From: Linyphia triangularis
Taxonomy: Eukaryota > Arthropoda > Arachnida > Araneae > Linyphiidae
DNA length: 64,000 nucleotides
Direction: 5' to 3'
Assembly (NCBI GenBank): GCA_963978545.1
Contig: OZ021729.1
Span: 6,941,501 to 7,005,500 of the forward strand
Shown: positions 32,006 to 42,860 of the stretch, piece by piece
How the letters are laid out: each line of letters starts with the position of its first letter
Numbering within the stretch: position 1 is the stretch's first letter
Made by a program: the position numbers and the translations under genes
The notes under the pieces: model-generated
Databases searched by the model: none
Told to the model about the DNA's origin: nothing
The model's input: the letters and a program-made list of their open reading frames with translations, nothing else

Positions 32006-32691
32006 CAGTGGTAAAAGTGTGTGTGTGGGGGGGGGAGGGTTGCCTAAACATTGGTGGCAATTGCACCCCCCCCCCCCCCTCAATTATAAATTTTATATTT
32101 ACTAGGAAGGAAATACTAATTTATACTTCTTAATACTAACATTGCACAAGGATACAAAATTTGTTTATTTTTAATGAATATTCTGGGACTTAGTTTCTTT
32201 ACTTGGAAGTACAAGATAAAGTGAAGTAATAATTCAACATTATATTATTTAGATTTAAATAGTGTTTCTAAATGTGCATACTTTCGTGAAATTAAATTAA
32301 TAGAGAACCTTAAAATTTTAATTTTTTAATAGCTTGTCTTTGTATATAGCAAGTATAGAAATTTAACTTAAAATAAAGTCCTTCAAAAGCAAAAGTTGAC
32401 TAAGTGTAACTAACAGTATTAGTTAATAATAAAAACACTTGTATCTTTATACAAAGTAGAATAATACATATTTATAATAGTATGATATATATATACCAAA
32501 GTTTTGTTTTTTACATTTGAAAACTTTAGATAACTTTTTTTCAGTGTCACTATATTTAAAGGTTAATGTTATTTTTCTTTAGCAGTTTTTGATGGATTGA
32601 ATTTTTTTAAAAATAAGGGAATGGATTTCAGTGTTTTCTTGAAAAGTGGGGGGGACACTCCATCCCGCGTCTACCCACACTTCTAGAACTG
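32006..32691. mobile_element. hAT-type MITE with 8-bp target duplication
   Basis: It begins CAGTGGTAAAAGTGTG and ends CACACTTCTAGAACTG, imperfect inverse termini. gttcatac is duplicated exactly at 31998-32005 and 32692-32699, the 8-bp signature of classical hAT. The interior has G and C runs near both ends and no transposase. Confidence 0.85.
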
Positions 32692-32929
32692 GTTCATACA
32701 TTAATTTAACATGGATAAATAGGAATCTCGAAAGATTTTTTTTTTTAAACTAACTTTACGATTTTATAGACTACCCTCAAGAATTATCAGTCAAATGTAA
32801 TTCAAGATGAGTTCTCATTTTCCCAAGACCAAAAGACAATGTATGGAGTGATTACATAAAATATAATTGATATGTAAACAACATAGAATTGGCAATACGG
32901 TTTGCTAAAACAGATACATAAAATGATTG

Positions 32930-33105
32930 TTGGTTTGTATGCTCAACGACCTATATTCAAGCACAATGATGGTTGATCAAGCCGGGACCTACACCTTAAT
33001 GTGAATTTTGAACCACAACGAACATCCATGCCAACCCAGAATTCGAACCCAGCGCCTTTGGCATGCGAGGACAGAGCGCTAACCGCATAGCAATCAGGTA
33101 GGGTG
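32930..33105 (-). mobile_element. tRNA-derived SINE (family 2), copy 1
   Basis: On the minus strand it has a tRNA-like head (gcggttagcgctctgtcctc; B box ggttcgaattc), then ttggcatggatgttcgttgt, and ends near gtcgttgagcatacaaacca. The body differs from SINE family 1. The second copy, at 53005-54985, is split by a DNA element. Confidence 0.75.
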
Positions 33106-33229
33106 TAACATGATGGTGGTTGCTATACATTACATTTGTAGTGGCTGTCATATCCTTCCATTGTGGAAAGCAAGGTGCTAGCTTGAGTGTCAATTCAGCA
33201 TCGAGCTATTTCAAAATTATAAGGCTGTG

Positions 33230-33395
33230 GCGACCTAAAACAACAGATAAAAACTTCTGTGCACTGGAGTACACTTTTGCACAGCGGTAAAGCATCTGTC
33301 TCGAGATCAAATGGTCTCGCGATCGAGGCCCGTCGCCCACAGCGAAAGCTTACTAAAGCTTTATTGATGACCCGGACTAAAAAACAAATCATGCT
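33230..33395 (+). mobile_element. Possible third tRNA-derived SINE
   Basis: A tRNA-like segment, gcacagcggtaaagcatctg, is followed 30 bases later by a B-box-like gatcgaggcccg and a short tail. It is unlike families 1 and 2. Only one copy is seen here, so SINE status is inferred; it could be a tRNA relic. Confidence 0.4.
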
Positions 33396-33952
33396 GCCAT
33401 CTATCGGCGCTTCTGAAAGGAGAAACTTCTTCGCAACAAGCGATCACATATGCAATTACATTTTCTCTGAGCGATATACTAGTATACTGTTGTTAATCTC
33501 ACTTGCACACTCAACTCAACATCAATCTCAAAGAGACAATGATTAAAAACAAGGAGACTTTTTAAACAAACCTGACACCATTTGGGTTAGAGAGTCAGAC
33601 TTTTAACAGCACTTGAACAGATACATCACATGTGAATCGTGTTGGACAAAACTTTGACGAATATCAGAAGGCAGTCAGGCATATTAGTGATAATCTGTCA
33701 ATCATCAGATGTGTCTTCAATGGTTTGAAACTAAATTAGCCAGTAGTTGAATTTTTTCAGGTTTTAGCATTTAACTCAATCTTTTGTTGAAGCATAGACA
33801 TGTCCTGATAAATGTTGAAGTCAGATATTTTCAAAGTTTGGCTCATGGTTACATGACTATAACGACAATGAATATGCTGGCAGCTTTATGAAAGTCAAAA
33901 GCACTAAAAAAGCATTTTTAATTATACAGATACATCTTATAATATGATAAAA

Positions 33953-34178
33953 CAGGGTTCCCACTCTCATTAAAGAAAAAAATTCAAGGACTTTCAAGGA
34001 CCTTCTTAAGAAAATTCAAGGACCTTTTTAGGAAAATTCAAGGACCATAAAATGACATACTTTAGAAATAAAAATACACAATGGAGATTATTGGTGGTCC
34101 CTCAAAAATTCAAGGACTTTAAAGCACCAAATTTCATAAAAAAAAATTCAAGGATTTTCAAGGACCATGGGAACCTTA
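33953..34178 (-). mobile_element. CAGGG-ended MITE (subfamily A2), copy 1
   Basis: It starts CAGGGTTCCCACTCTCAT and ends accatgggaacctta (last bases mutated from ccctg). Inside are repeated ttcaaggac units. taaaa flanks both sides (33948-33952 and 34179-34183), again 5 bp. It matches 49842-50106 in inverse orientation. Confidence 0.75.
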
Positions 34179-34183
34179 TAAAA

Positions 34184-35234
34184 CATACTTTCAAAGTGAG
34201 CAGTTTCTGTTTAAAAATTTAATCACTATAAAGATTTTAACAATAGAAGTGTACATTACAATTGCAAGAGACATTTTTGCTGTTTATTTTAGAGTTTTGC
34301 TGTGCAATGGAAAAAGTCTTGCCAAACAAGAAGACAAGACAATGCTTGTAGCATCTAACGTATCAGTTACTTTTTTTTAAAGTAGGGCCCATAAAGTTAC
34401 AATATTTGGAAAATAAGATCTTCAGTCAGGTAACATAGTGCCGAGTCAGCAGACGATAAAATAAAATGGTTTTGTAAATATCATTGTGCAAGAGCTAAAT
34501 AAAGGCAACACTGCCAAAACACAGCAACAATATAAGCAAATCCCTTTCGTAACTGCGAATTTGGTTTTATGACACCTGAACTGCCATCCCAATCTCCACA
34601 CCAATATAAGGACTTTGGATGGAAATAAAATACGACTTTGAAAAATATATGTGGATCTTATTTAGTACAATGAAAATACCCATAAAAAATTAATCACAAT
34701 TTTCTTGACTTTGCAATCACAGCCTAAATTATCCATAATAATCCGAATAATATCAGTCTCTGTTAACTGCACGACCATTTTATACTAAATTAAGGTATTT
34801 TTAAGTTATAGCACTGCCACTTGAAGATAATTTGCTGCAAAGGAAACAAACACGTTTTGCAAACCAAATTATTCACCAACTGAAAAATTATTGCAAAAGG
34901 CAGTGCTATAAGGAAATGTACAAATAAATTGCTAACAATGCACAATGAAGCAAAGAGCTCAAGCCAATCACTATTTATGGTTGCCATGGTATTAGAACAT
35001 GATAAAGAATAATATTAAATCATTAACCTTAAAACAAAGTTTCCAAAATAATTACCAGGTAAGGCATCTATAAACTATCAAGTAATATTCAAGAATCCAA
35101 ACTAACTGGCTAATTTCTGCTAAGAATATAGTAGTAAAGGGTTCCAAATGAAAAATTCTGTTGATTTATTTCTAAAGCTAATAAAAAGCTAAATTCTTTG
35201 ATAGAATTTTTTTATATTGTTTGTTACAATATAA
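34184..35234. other. No gene recognised
   Basis: AT-rich sequence with no long ORF, RNA gene or clear repeat termini. Confidence 0.4.
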
Positions 35235-35239
35235 ATTTA

Positions 35240-36102
35240 CAGGGTTCCCACTCAAATCACAGATATAATCAATGACTTTTCAGGACTTAAATAATGTTTT
35301 TTAGGACTTTTGAAAATTTGTTTTCCGGCATCATGTCCATATGTAAATTTTGGGTGGATCTTAGCACAGCCCATTTTTATGCGTCTTTTTGAATTCTCGC
35401 CAAACTAGTGGCGATAATGTTGCCAATGTGGCAACCTAGACGGATTATGGAGGAGAACTGTCTAGAATCTTACGGAGGGCCTTTTTTGAACGTCCGATCG
35501 AAACAGCGTTTTGCCTAAGTTTTCTTGCCAAAACTATTCGAAATACGCAACAAAATTCTGAAGCCTGATTGGTTAATTAATCTGTATTCATACGTGATAG
35601 TTGGATTTCGTTGGAAAAGACGTAAAAAGGTTAATTGTTTCCGTCATTTATGCTTGTAATCTCTTGGAAGGTTTTTAGGTAAGTGTTATTTAAAAAAAAA
35701 AAAATATTATTATTATTTCTGGCCTTCAAGTATCGTTTTTTAATTGAAAAATAATAATAATAACAAATATTCAATCAGTAGTCAACTTGGCGAGATTTCA
35801 AATAAGTCTCCAAGAGGTGGGCCCATCTAAGATTTTACTGTAAATTTTTAAAAAAGTGTCTTCCAAGAAAGTTACAAGTTGGAGCATGTATAATACAAAT
35901 ATGTAAGATCTGCACTGTTAAGGAATTATAAGTGGCAGGCACACAGGGATAGCAAGTTTGAGTTGTATTTTTATCAATTTTTGCAGTTGGTCACACACAA
36001 CATCCACATAAATTAAGGACTTTTAAGGACCTCTAAGCATTTTCAAGGCCATGAAAACAAGTTCAAAAGTATTAAGCATTTTTAATGACCGTGGGAGCCC
36101 TG
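35240..36102. mobile_element. CAGGG-ended MITE (family A) with internal insertion
   Basis: The ends CAGGGTTCCCACTC and GTGGGAGCCCTG match 20926-21311, and attta flanks both sides (35235-35239 and 36103-36107). About 500 bases (roughly 35360-35850) interrupt the alignment to the other copies. That insert begins near gtggatcttagcacagccca and ends near gtgggcccatctaagatttt, suggestive of eroded inverse ends. Confidence 0.75.
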
Positions 36103-36107
36103 ATTTA

Positions 36108-37197
36108 TATAATGTTATAACAAAAAATTTGTGTGAAACATTATATGAATTTTTTTAAGTATCTGTTATAATTAACAAGACTCGCATATTCTCGTTAGTT
36201 TCTTTGATTTGGGATTACTCAATTTTTAAAGTCTTGTTCTTCATTTAAATTTAAAAAGATATAGTAGGTTTAAGTTATATTACAGTTATTTTTACTATTT
36301 AGTATAACCTTTGTTTGAATCAATGAGCTTTGAATAGCACAATTATCAAGATAAAGAAGCAAATTTGTTTGAAAATAGTTGATAAATATGCTTAAAATGA
36401 TAATTTCTATTTTTTAATACAAAGAAAAAAGATAAATTAACTAATTCAATTTAGTTTCAGCTATGTCATTTGAAAGTTGATCATCGGATAAATGTTATAT
36501 TGCTTTCATTTCCCAATGAAAAACATTTTAGTTAGTCAGTTTTTACAAAATTAAAATCTATATAAATAATAACAATTTCTCTATTACTTCTAGTTGCTTA
36601 AATTTGCAAAAAAAAAAAAAAAAAAATACAAATTATTTCGAACGAAAAAATTCAACTCTCTAAAAAACATTTGTATATTTATGTTTTTCAAAAAGATTAC
36701 GTCTTTTTACTTTTTTAGAAGTAAACTTCACAAGTTTGTATATTTCGAACTGAAAAGAAAAGTAATTCTATTCTAAAATATTTGAAAAAGTGTAAATTAA
36801 ATATTCTACTAATATCTTACAACACTTTACTTCAGGCAGCTGAGGAAACTTTATTATTGTTTACATTTTTCTGTTTACATACTAAACATTAGTTTGTGGA
36901 TATGGCAATAGGCTTTTATATCGTTCCTTTTTCTAGAAATATTTCAAAATATTTAATTTTTCAATTTCTAAAAGTATGTCAATGATACGATAATTCCCTT
37001 TTAAAATAAAAACTGTATATACTTTTACTGTAGAAACTTTTCCTTCAACTTATTTAAAAGAAAATTTAATTATTGGAACGAAAAAAAAATTAATGTAGTT
37101 CTTCAACATAGATTTCAGTTATTATCGATTTTTCTTTTTAATGAACCATTTGTTCTTTTCAAAGTGTTTTGTAATGATTTCCCTTTTAACCTCTACA
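36108..37197. other. No gene recognised; upstream flank of the NRF1 gene
   Basis: Very AT-rich (poly-A run at 36609-36626), no long ORF. Nothing is supportable before the GC-richer segment beginning at about 37198. Confidence 0.4.
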
Positions 37198-37370
37198 GAA
37201 GATGGCGCTGCAGCATTTCATCGCTATCGATCGACTGCCTTGGTCGAATTTTACAACTGCAAAGGTTGGAAAACACGGTTTACGCCATCGCCATGCCATT
37301 ACCTGCTCAGACTAAAATCTTTTTGGCTGTCGCGCGCATGACGACTCAGTGAATTTCTGAGCTTTGAGAG
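37198..37370 (+). other. Probable noncoding first exon and promoter region of NRF1
   Basis: A locally GC-richer segment opens with gaagatggcgctgc, a YY1-like core near many animal start sites, and contains tcgctatcgatcg, similar to the DREF/BEAF class TATCGATA. It ends at an ideal 5' splice site, TTGAGAG then GTAAGTTT, at 37370/37371. Spliced to the acceptor at 42855 it would place five bases before the NRF1 ATG. The start site itself cannot be fixed. A second segment with aaaatggcgctagc near 37525 could be an alternative promoter. Confidence 0.5.
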
Positions 37371-38739
37371 GTAAGTTTTATTTATTCAAACTCAATTAAA
37401 CACGACAAAAATCATAAAATATTACATAAAGTCTCTTCCACCACAAATTTTCAGCCAAACATATTGTTAAATTGGTATAGAGATGTATCTCAGTTTCGAA
37501 ATCCTACGGCGCAGTCGCAGAAAACAAAATGGCGCTAGCTGATGCAATGGTTCACGAGTGCTAGTTAAGTCCCATATTATGGACGATTTTGGATGCTAAA
37601 AACCCTCTAATATGGCAAAACAAAAGATTTAAGGCTCTAAGAATGATTGTAGTGTGTAAAATGCACTTACCATTTGTTCGGTTTTTTGCAATTATGTAGC
37701 TCCTGGATAAGCTGACCTCTTCTACCGACACGAAGGAGTGATCTAGCAAGGGAATTTGGCGCAGACGCACACTCATACTGCTCAATGGAGGTGCTCAGTT
37801 TTCCGATTTAACATCATAAATAAAAGCTCAGCTGTAAAGCCGAAAAGTGGGCGTTTTGTTCAGAAAGTGGATTTAATTTCTTTTATCCTAAGTGTATCGC
37901 GTTTTCCCTTTTCACACCGAAAACCATCTCTGAATATGATTGTGCAAGCTGGTGTAGCCATGGCTTCTGGCATACAAGAAGCCGTCTGCGTATTTTTGTG
38001 CTGTGGATCGATATTGAATTTCGTTAACCTACGATTGAAAAGCCGGCATTTTTTGTGTTTTAAAAAGGATGGTTAAACTCTTTGTGACCTTAAACAGATA
38101 TATATTGGTCTTCAGAAGAGTAACGGCAGCGAAATAAAGAATAATGATGCTTCAGTTACCAGGTAAACTAGTGTCATTTGTCTCCTCCCTTTTTGTCAGT
38201 CAATTTTAGCGTTACAATTGTTATTATATGTAAATTTAAAGTGCTCTTATTGTTTAATAGTGATCCGAATACATTTAAGATAACTGTTTTACGAGTTATC
38301 TTTATTCGACTGATTGTCAATCGAATATTTCCAAAACACCTACATTTTGATTGACGTTGAAGTCTAGTTTCGGAATAAACCTGTCGCGTCTTTTAACGAA
38401 CATTTTTGGAAAAAGTCAACTTTCTGTTTTCGATTAAATGTTTAATGCATATATTTGAATACTCTTTTTGAACAATTTTTTGTGGATTATTTTTTGACCA
38501 GATTTTGGTTTGAAATCTTTACTGATGCATAGGTAATCTGTTTTTGAAACAGCTACTAATATAGTACATTCGGCAATTTTTTCATTTGACGGTTAGAAAA
38601 TTCGCCGAAATTAAAAACACAGTAATTAATTTTAATTTATTATATAAATTTGAATTTATCTTGAAATAAAATCAGTAGGCAGAAACATTTATCCTGGAAA
38701 AAAATGCCAAATAAAATTGCGCCAAAGAAATGTCTTATA

Positions 38740-38925
38740 CAGTCAATTCGCGATAAATCAAAGTCTCGTAATTCAAATATTTGTTTGTATCGAAGTTTTC
38801 ATTAGGTTCCAAGACAATTTAATGTTATGGACAATAACTTCCCAAGTGACTTCCGATAACTCGAACTTTAGATAACTCGAAGAATTTGCCAGTCCCTTAT
38901 ACTTCGAGTTATCGCGAGTTAACTG
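38740..38925. mobile_element. pogo/Tigger-like MITE (186 bp)
   Basis: It starts CAGTCAATTCGCGATAAATC and ends with the inverse of CAGTTAACTCGCGATAACTC. TA flanks each side (38738-38739 and 38926-38927). Inner repeats of ataactcgaa are typical of pogo-type MITEs. Confidence 0.75.
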
Positions 38926-39171
38926 TACTACATCTGTACCCTTTTTTCTCTATCATCTGAATGATTGAGTAAATTTTCGGTACAGATGTAGCTAAGTGAG
39001 CAGATAATTGGTAACTTTCTTTAGCTTTATTTAAAATACCTCACCCTAAACATTCTTGTTGCAACTGTAATTGGTTTACAACTGTTTTATTTAGCTTCAG
39101 ACAAGAGTTGCCATAATTTACCAGATAGGGCCTTTTTGCAGATTATTAAAAAAAAGAAAAGATATTGGTAA

Positions 39172-39341
39172 AACTTCCAAGTATGGTACGAATTCTGCGC
39201 CAAGAATTTACATAAGATCTTGCCAAATTATGGCAACCATAGGCAGTTCACTTGATATTAAAAAATTGGCAGAAGCTGCATTTGTTGGCGAAAATCAACT
39301 TGGCACAGAATCTGTCCCGTACTTTGAATTTTAACCAAAAT
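39172..39341. repeat. Fold-back repeat (family E), copy 1
   Basis: ggtacgaattctgcgccaag at the left is inverted at the right as cttggcacagaatctgtccc-like sequence, with attatggcaaccataggcag between. The same structure recurs at 63747-63903, and a half copy lies at 44066-44103. Confidence 0.7.
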
Positions 39342-39421
39342 ATTACTGCATTATAGGACCTTTGATATGTTGGGAAATGTTTGAAAACAGGTACACTGAA
39401 GGCTTCAATTGGTTGTAAATA

Positions 39422-40302
39422 CAAGGTCCGGCTATTAATTTCCAGGACTGACGTAACTGTAGGAAAACGAAAAGCTGGAAGATGGCGCTAATGATTGCAT
39501 ATTGAAGAGCGTTTTCTTGCGCATGTGCAGTGCAATCAGCGCCATTCTGAAGTAAGTGGTTCTCGTGGAAAGGCGGATAAAAATGTAGCTCTTAAATTCC
39601 TGTTGTCGAAGTGAAAATGGAGCAAAGAAATAACATTAAATTTTGCTTCAAATTGGGTATCCTATCCAGGTACGCAGGGTCAGTATCAGTGTTGTCGATA
39701 AGTTCGCCACATGCTTCCAGTCTCTATTGCTTTTGTTCGTCCCTTAAATGGTGAGGAAAGAATCCGGAACAAATCTTGCGTTTGCCTAGGTCTTGCATCA
39801 AAATTCGCCGAATCGTCTCTTTGTCCATGTTCAATTCATTGGCGAGTACTCGAATAGTCAATTGACGATCACCTTTCACCATTGCGCGAACTTTTTCAAT
39901 TGCTTCCGGCGTGCGTACGGACTGCAGCCGACCTGTGTGTGAATCATCTTTGACGTTTTCGCGCCCGTCCCGAAAGCGTTTAAACCATTCAAAAGTTCTT
40001 GAGCGGGATAATGCTTCCTCGCCGTAAACTTGTTTTAACATTTCGTAGGTTTCCGCAGCTGTCTTGCCCAATTTGAAGCAAAATTTAATGTTAATTCTTT
40101 GCTCCATTTTCACTTCGACAACAGGAATTAAAGAGCTACGTTTTAATGCGCCTTTCCACGAGAACCACTTACTTAAGAATGGCGCCGATTGCACTGCACA
40201 TGCGCAAGAAAACGCTCTTCAATATGCAATCATTAGCGCCATCTTCCGGCTTTTCGTTCTCCTACAGTTACGTCAGTCCTGGAAATTAATAGCCGGACCT
40301 TG
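39422..40302. mobile_element. Mariner fold-back element made of two 5' halves
   Basis: Both ends carry CAAGGTCCGGCTATTAATTT pointing inward, with TA on each side (39420-39421 and 40303-40304). The left arm (39422-39660) is an inverse copy of about 40064-40302 and includes the transposase start; the right arm continues through half of the gene. The element's 3' half and true 3' terminus are missing. Confidence 0.88.
39724..40107 (-). pseudogene. N-terminal half of a mariner transposase
   Basis: From the ATG at 40107 the frame gives about 127 residues. It has the helix-turn-helix segment (FCFKLGKTAAETYEMLKQVY), SRSRTFEWFKRFRDGRE and the second HTH (LTIRVLANELNMDKETIRRI), ending DEQKQ then TAG. 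The frame stays open past the TAG for about 21 codons (RLEACGELIDNTD..YLDRI, as in intact mariners), stopping just before the first catalytic Asp, where the inverted arm begins. An extra in-frame ATG upstream (40194) lies in the terminal region and is not the native start. Confidence 0.88.
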
Positions 40303-40304
40303 TA

Positions 40305-42855
40305 GAACCCTCCAGCCAATGAGAGCAATAATCGCCTACGTTTACTTACGTTACTACGTTTTTTTGTTCCAGTTAGCTTCTCCTCTATAGTTTTAATTCC
40401 AAAAAATTTATCCGAAGCTTATGTATTATACAAATAAAAATAACTTTTTTTAATCGATTTATTGTTTCTTGTTCTTTTTTTGGTGGCAAGTTAACATTTC
40501 GATGTTCACTAAATGTTAATGCATGTATACATTTTTTTGGAAGAATCTCAGCTGTGATGCAGTTAAATTTTATTTTTTTAATCTGCATTAGATAGTAATT
40601 AATATAGATGAATGTACCCAGGGCTTTTTTTTAATTATATGATAATAGCAAGCATAGTCGCAGCATTTTTGTTTTTGTTATGGTTTCTTGTAGTGCTTTA
40701 TGTTTGTGATAATTTAAAATTGGCTATTTTATGCTTTGCATGCTTTTTGTTTTTTATTGTCTTATTATTTCTTATTTTCATTTGAAATATAATTGGCTCT
40801 ATTTTGGTAGCTTTTATTATTTTATTTTTTTTCCCTTATGTTTATTTTCTATTTTTTTGTTGTTTTCCTCCGCAGCTTGGAAACTTGAAGAATGCATAAA
40901 GTTTCAATGGAAGAACTTCCCAAGATCGGTCTTATTGTCTCTGGTTGGATAAATTTCTGCTTCATTTTAAAATTGTTTGTACTTTTTTAAAAAGTTTCCC
41001 TCGAAAGTATTTTTATTATTGATGGGAAAATTAAGATGGTGTAACCTTGGAGACTATTGAACCAGTTTTTTTTAGCTGTTGTCTGCAGTGTTTAATTCCA
41101 GTATATTTTAGGTAATGAAATTAGTAATATGGTTTGAAAGTTTTAGTAATACCTATACAAAGCTATTGATGATTTAAACAATGTCATACCCAGGCATGTA
41201 ACCAAGGGGGTGGGATAAGGGATATATCTCTTCTCAAAATTATAGTTTCCTCGTTGCATTATAGAAGAAAACTAGAAATCCCCAACTCTGATCTTCCTTT
41301 TCATTATTCTGGATCTGTGACTGTTTGAAAAAGAAATTGAATGAAAGTAAATTATTTATTGTATTCAAAATGTTCAGTGTAAGGCTTTGTGTTTATGCAA
41401 AATCTAATTTTCAATTTATTCATGTATCCTAGTTCCCAAGAGGTCTTTTTATATCCTTATTGAATGTCTATATCACCAAGCCAATGATGTTCTACTTGCA
41501 ATCATCCATTAATGATGGTAAAAAAACATCAATATTCTAACCTATGTTTTGTTACCATTTCATTCCTAGAAACAAATGACCTTATTCCCTTATTTTAAAA
41601 ATTATTAGACACGACAACTATAACGATGGCTCGTCTTGAATGTTGGTTTGCTCAGTGGAAGGGATTTCTCTCGTTCAAAGGTAGAATCGTCTCTGAAGGT
41701 GCTCGTTATTGATTTCCAATGCAACCTTAACCAACTATGTGATATTTTCTGTATAATGAATCATTGATATTACTGACATAAATTTTTACTTGTTACCTGG
41801 AAAAATTCTTTTGTAGAATTATTATTTATTTTCATACATGAGCAATTTTAATTTAAAAAATATCTCCCCCTGCTGAAATTCCTGATCATATCCCTATTGT
41901 TTGTGTGCACGCAATTTCTTGTTAATCTTCATTATATTTAAAATGATATATAAGCCTGGGGAAAAGTCTCCTGGTTATTTGAAAAGGTCACTGAAATTGT
42001 TTCTTGTTTCTTTCCTAAACCTGTATCTCCCCACTTTTCCGTAACCCTGTATTTCCCTACTTTTATAACCCTGCATGTATATTCCGAGCCGCTGAACCAG
42101 AAATCTTGTGGATTTACATTAAGTAAATAATTTTTTTTCCCCAAAAGAACATTCTTTTATGAAAACATATTTACCTAATGTAAATCCTTAGCAAAAACAC
42201 CACGGTGCATTAAAACAATTACTATTATTGCAATGCTCTTTTTAAGCAAAACGCCACTGTGCATTTAAACACTTACTACTATTGCCCTGCTCTCCCTAAC
42301 TGGCCGAAGGGAAAGCTTAAATGACCCGATTTGGCTTAGTTACCGACAGTGAATAACTAGTTGGTTTCGACCAGTACACACTCCTGTTTCTAGTTATAAC
42401 TTTTTTACTGGTCAGGACTGTCGATGGTTCAATAGTGACAAAACATGAATCCTTTGATTCATCGAAAATTCCTTGGCGACAGATCTACTCCCCCCGAAAT
42501 TGTGTGAAATTTTGTTTTACCACTTCCCTTCTTTTTCTGTGTAACTTTTTATAAGTATTTATACTAAAAATTATTCAGGTCACAGTTGTAATACGAGTTT
42601 GAGTCTCTTGATTCTGAAAAAATTACTAGGTGGAAAAATCTGCTTTATGTTGTTAGTTAAATCTTAACCATAACCCCCGTGAAAACAAATCCTGGCTACG
42701 GACTTGGTAAGAAACAAACTATTACTGAAAAGTATTTTACTGTTTTTTTTTGCAATTTTTCGTAATTTGATTTTGATTACTTTTCAATGGCTGAGTTACT
42801 CAAGCTTTTAATTAGGGATTTATATTTGTAGAAGTTGTAATGTATTTTTCTTCAG
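40305..42855 (+). other. NRF1 5' intron, no other gene recognised
   Basis: Part of the long intron between the putative first exon and the first coding exon. AT-rich, with no complete ORF or clear element termini. The 3' end has a T-rich tract followed by TTCTTCAG at 42855. Confidence 0.5.
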
Positions 42856-42860
42856 GGGAC

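Noticed and set aside
33259..33546. 95-codon plus-strand ORF
   Set aside because: Spans a tRNA-like repeat head; no conserved domain.
37756..38076. 106-codon ORF downstream of the NRF1 promoter patch
   Set aside because: Low-complexity start (THTHT), no domain and no splice context tying it to NRF1.
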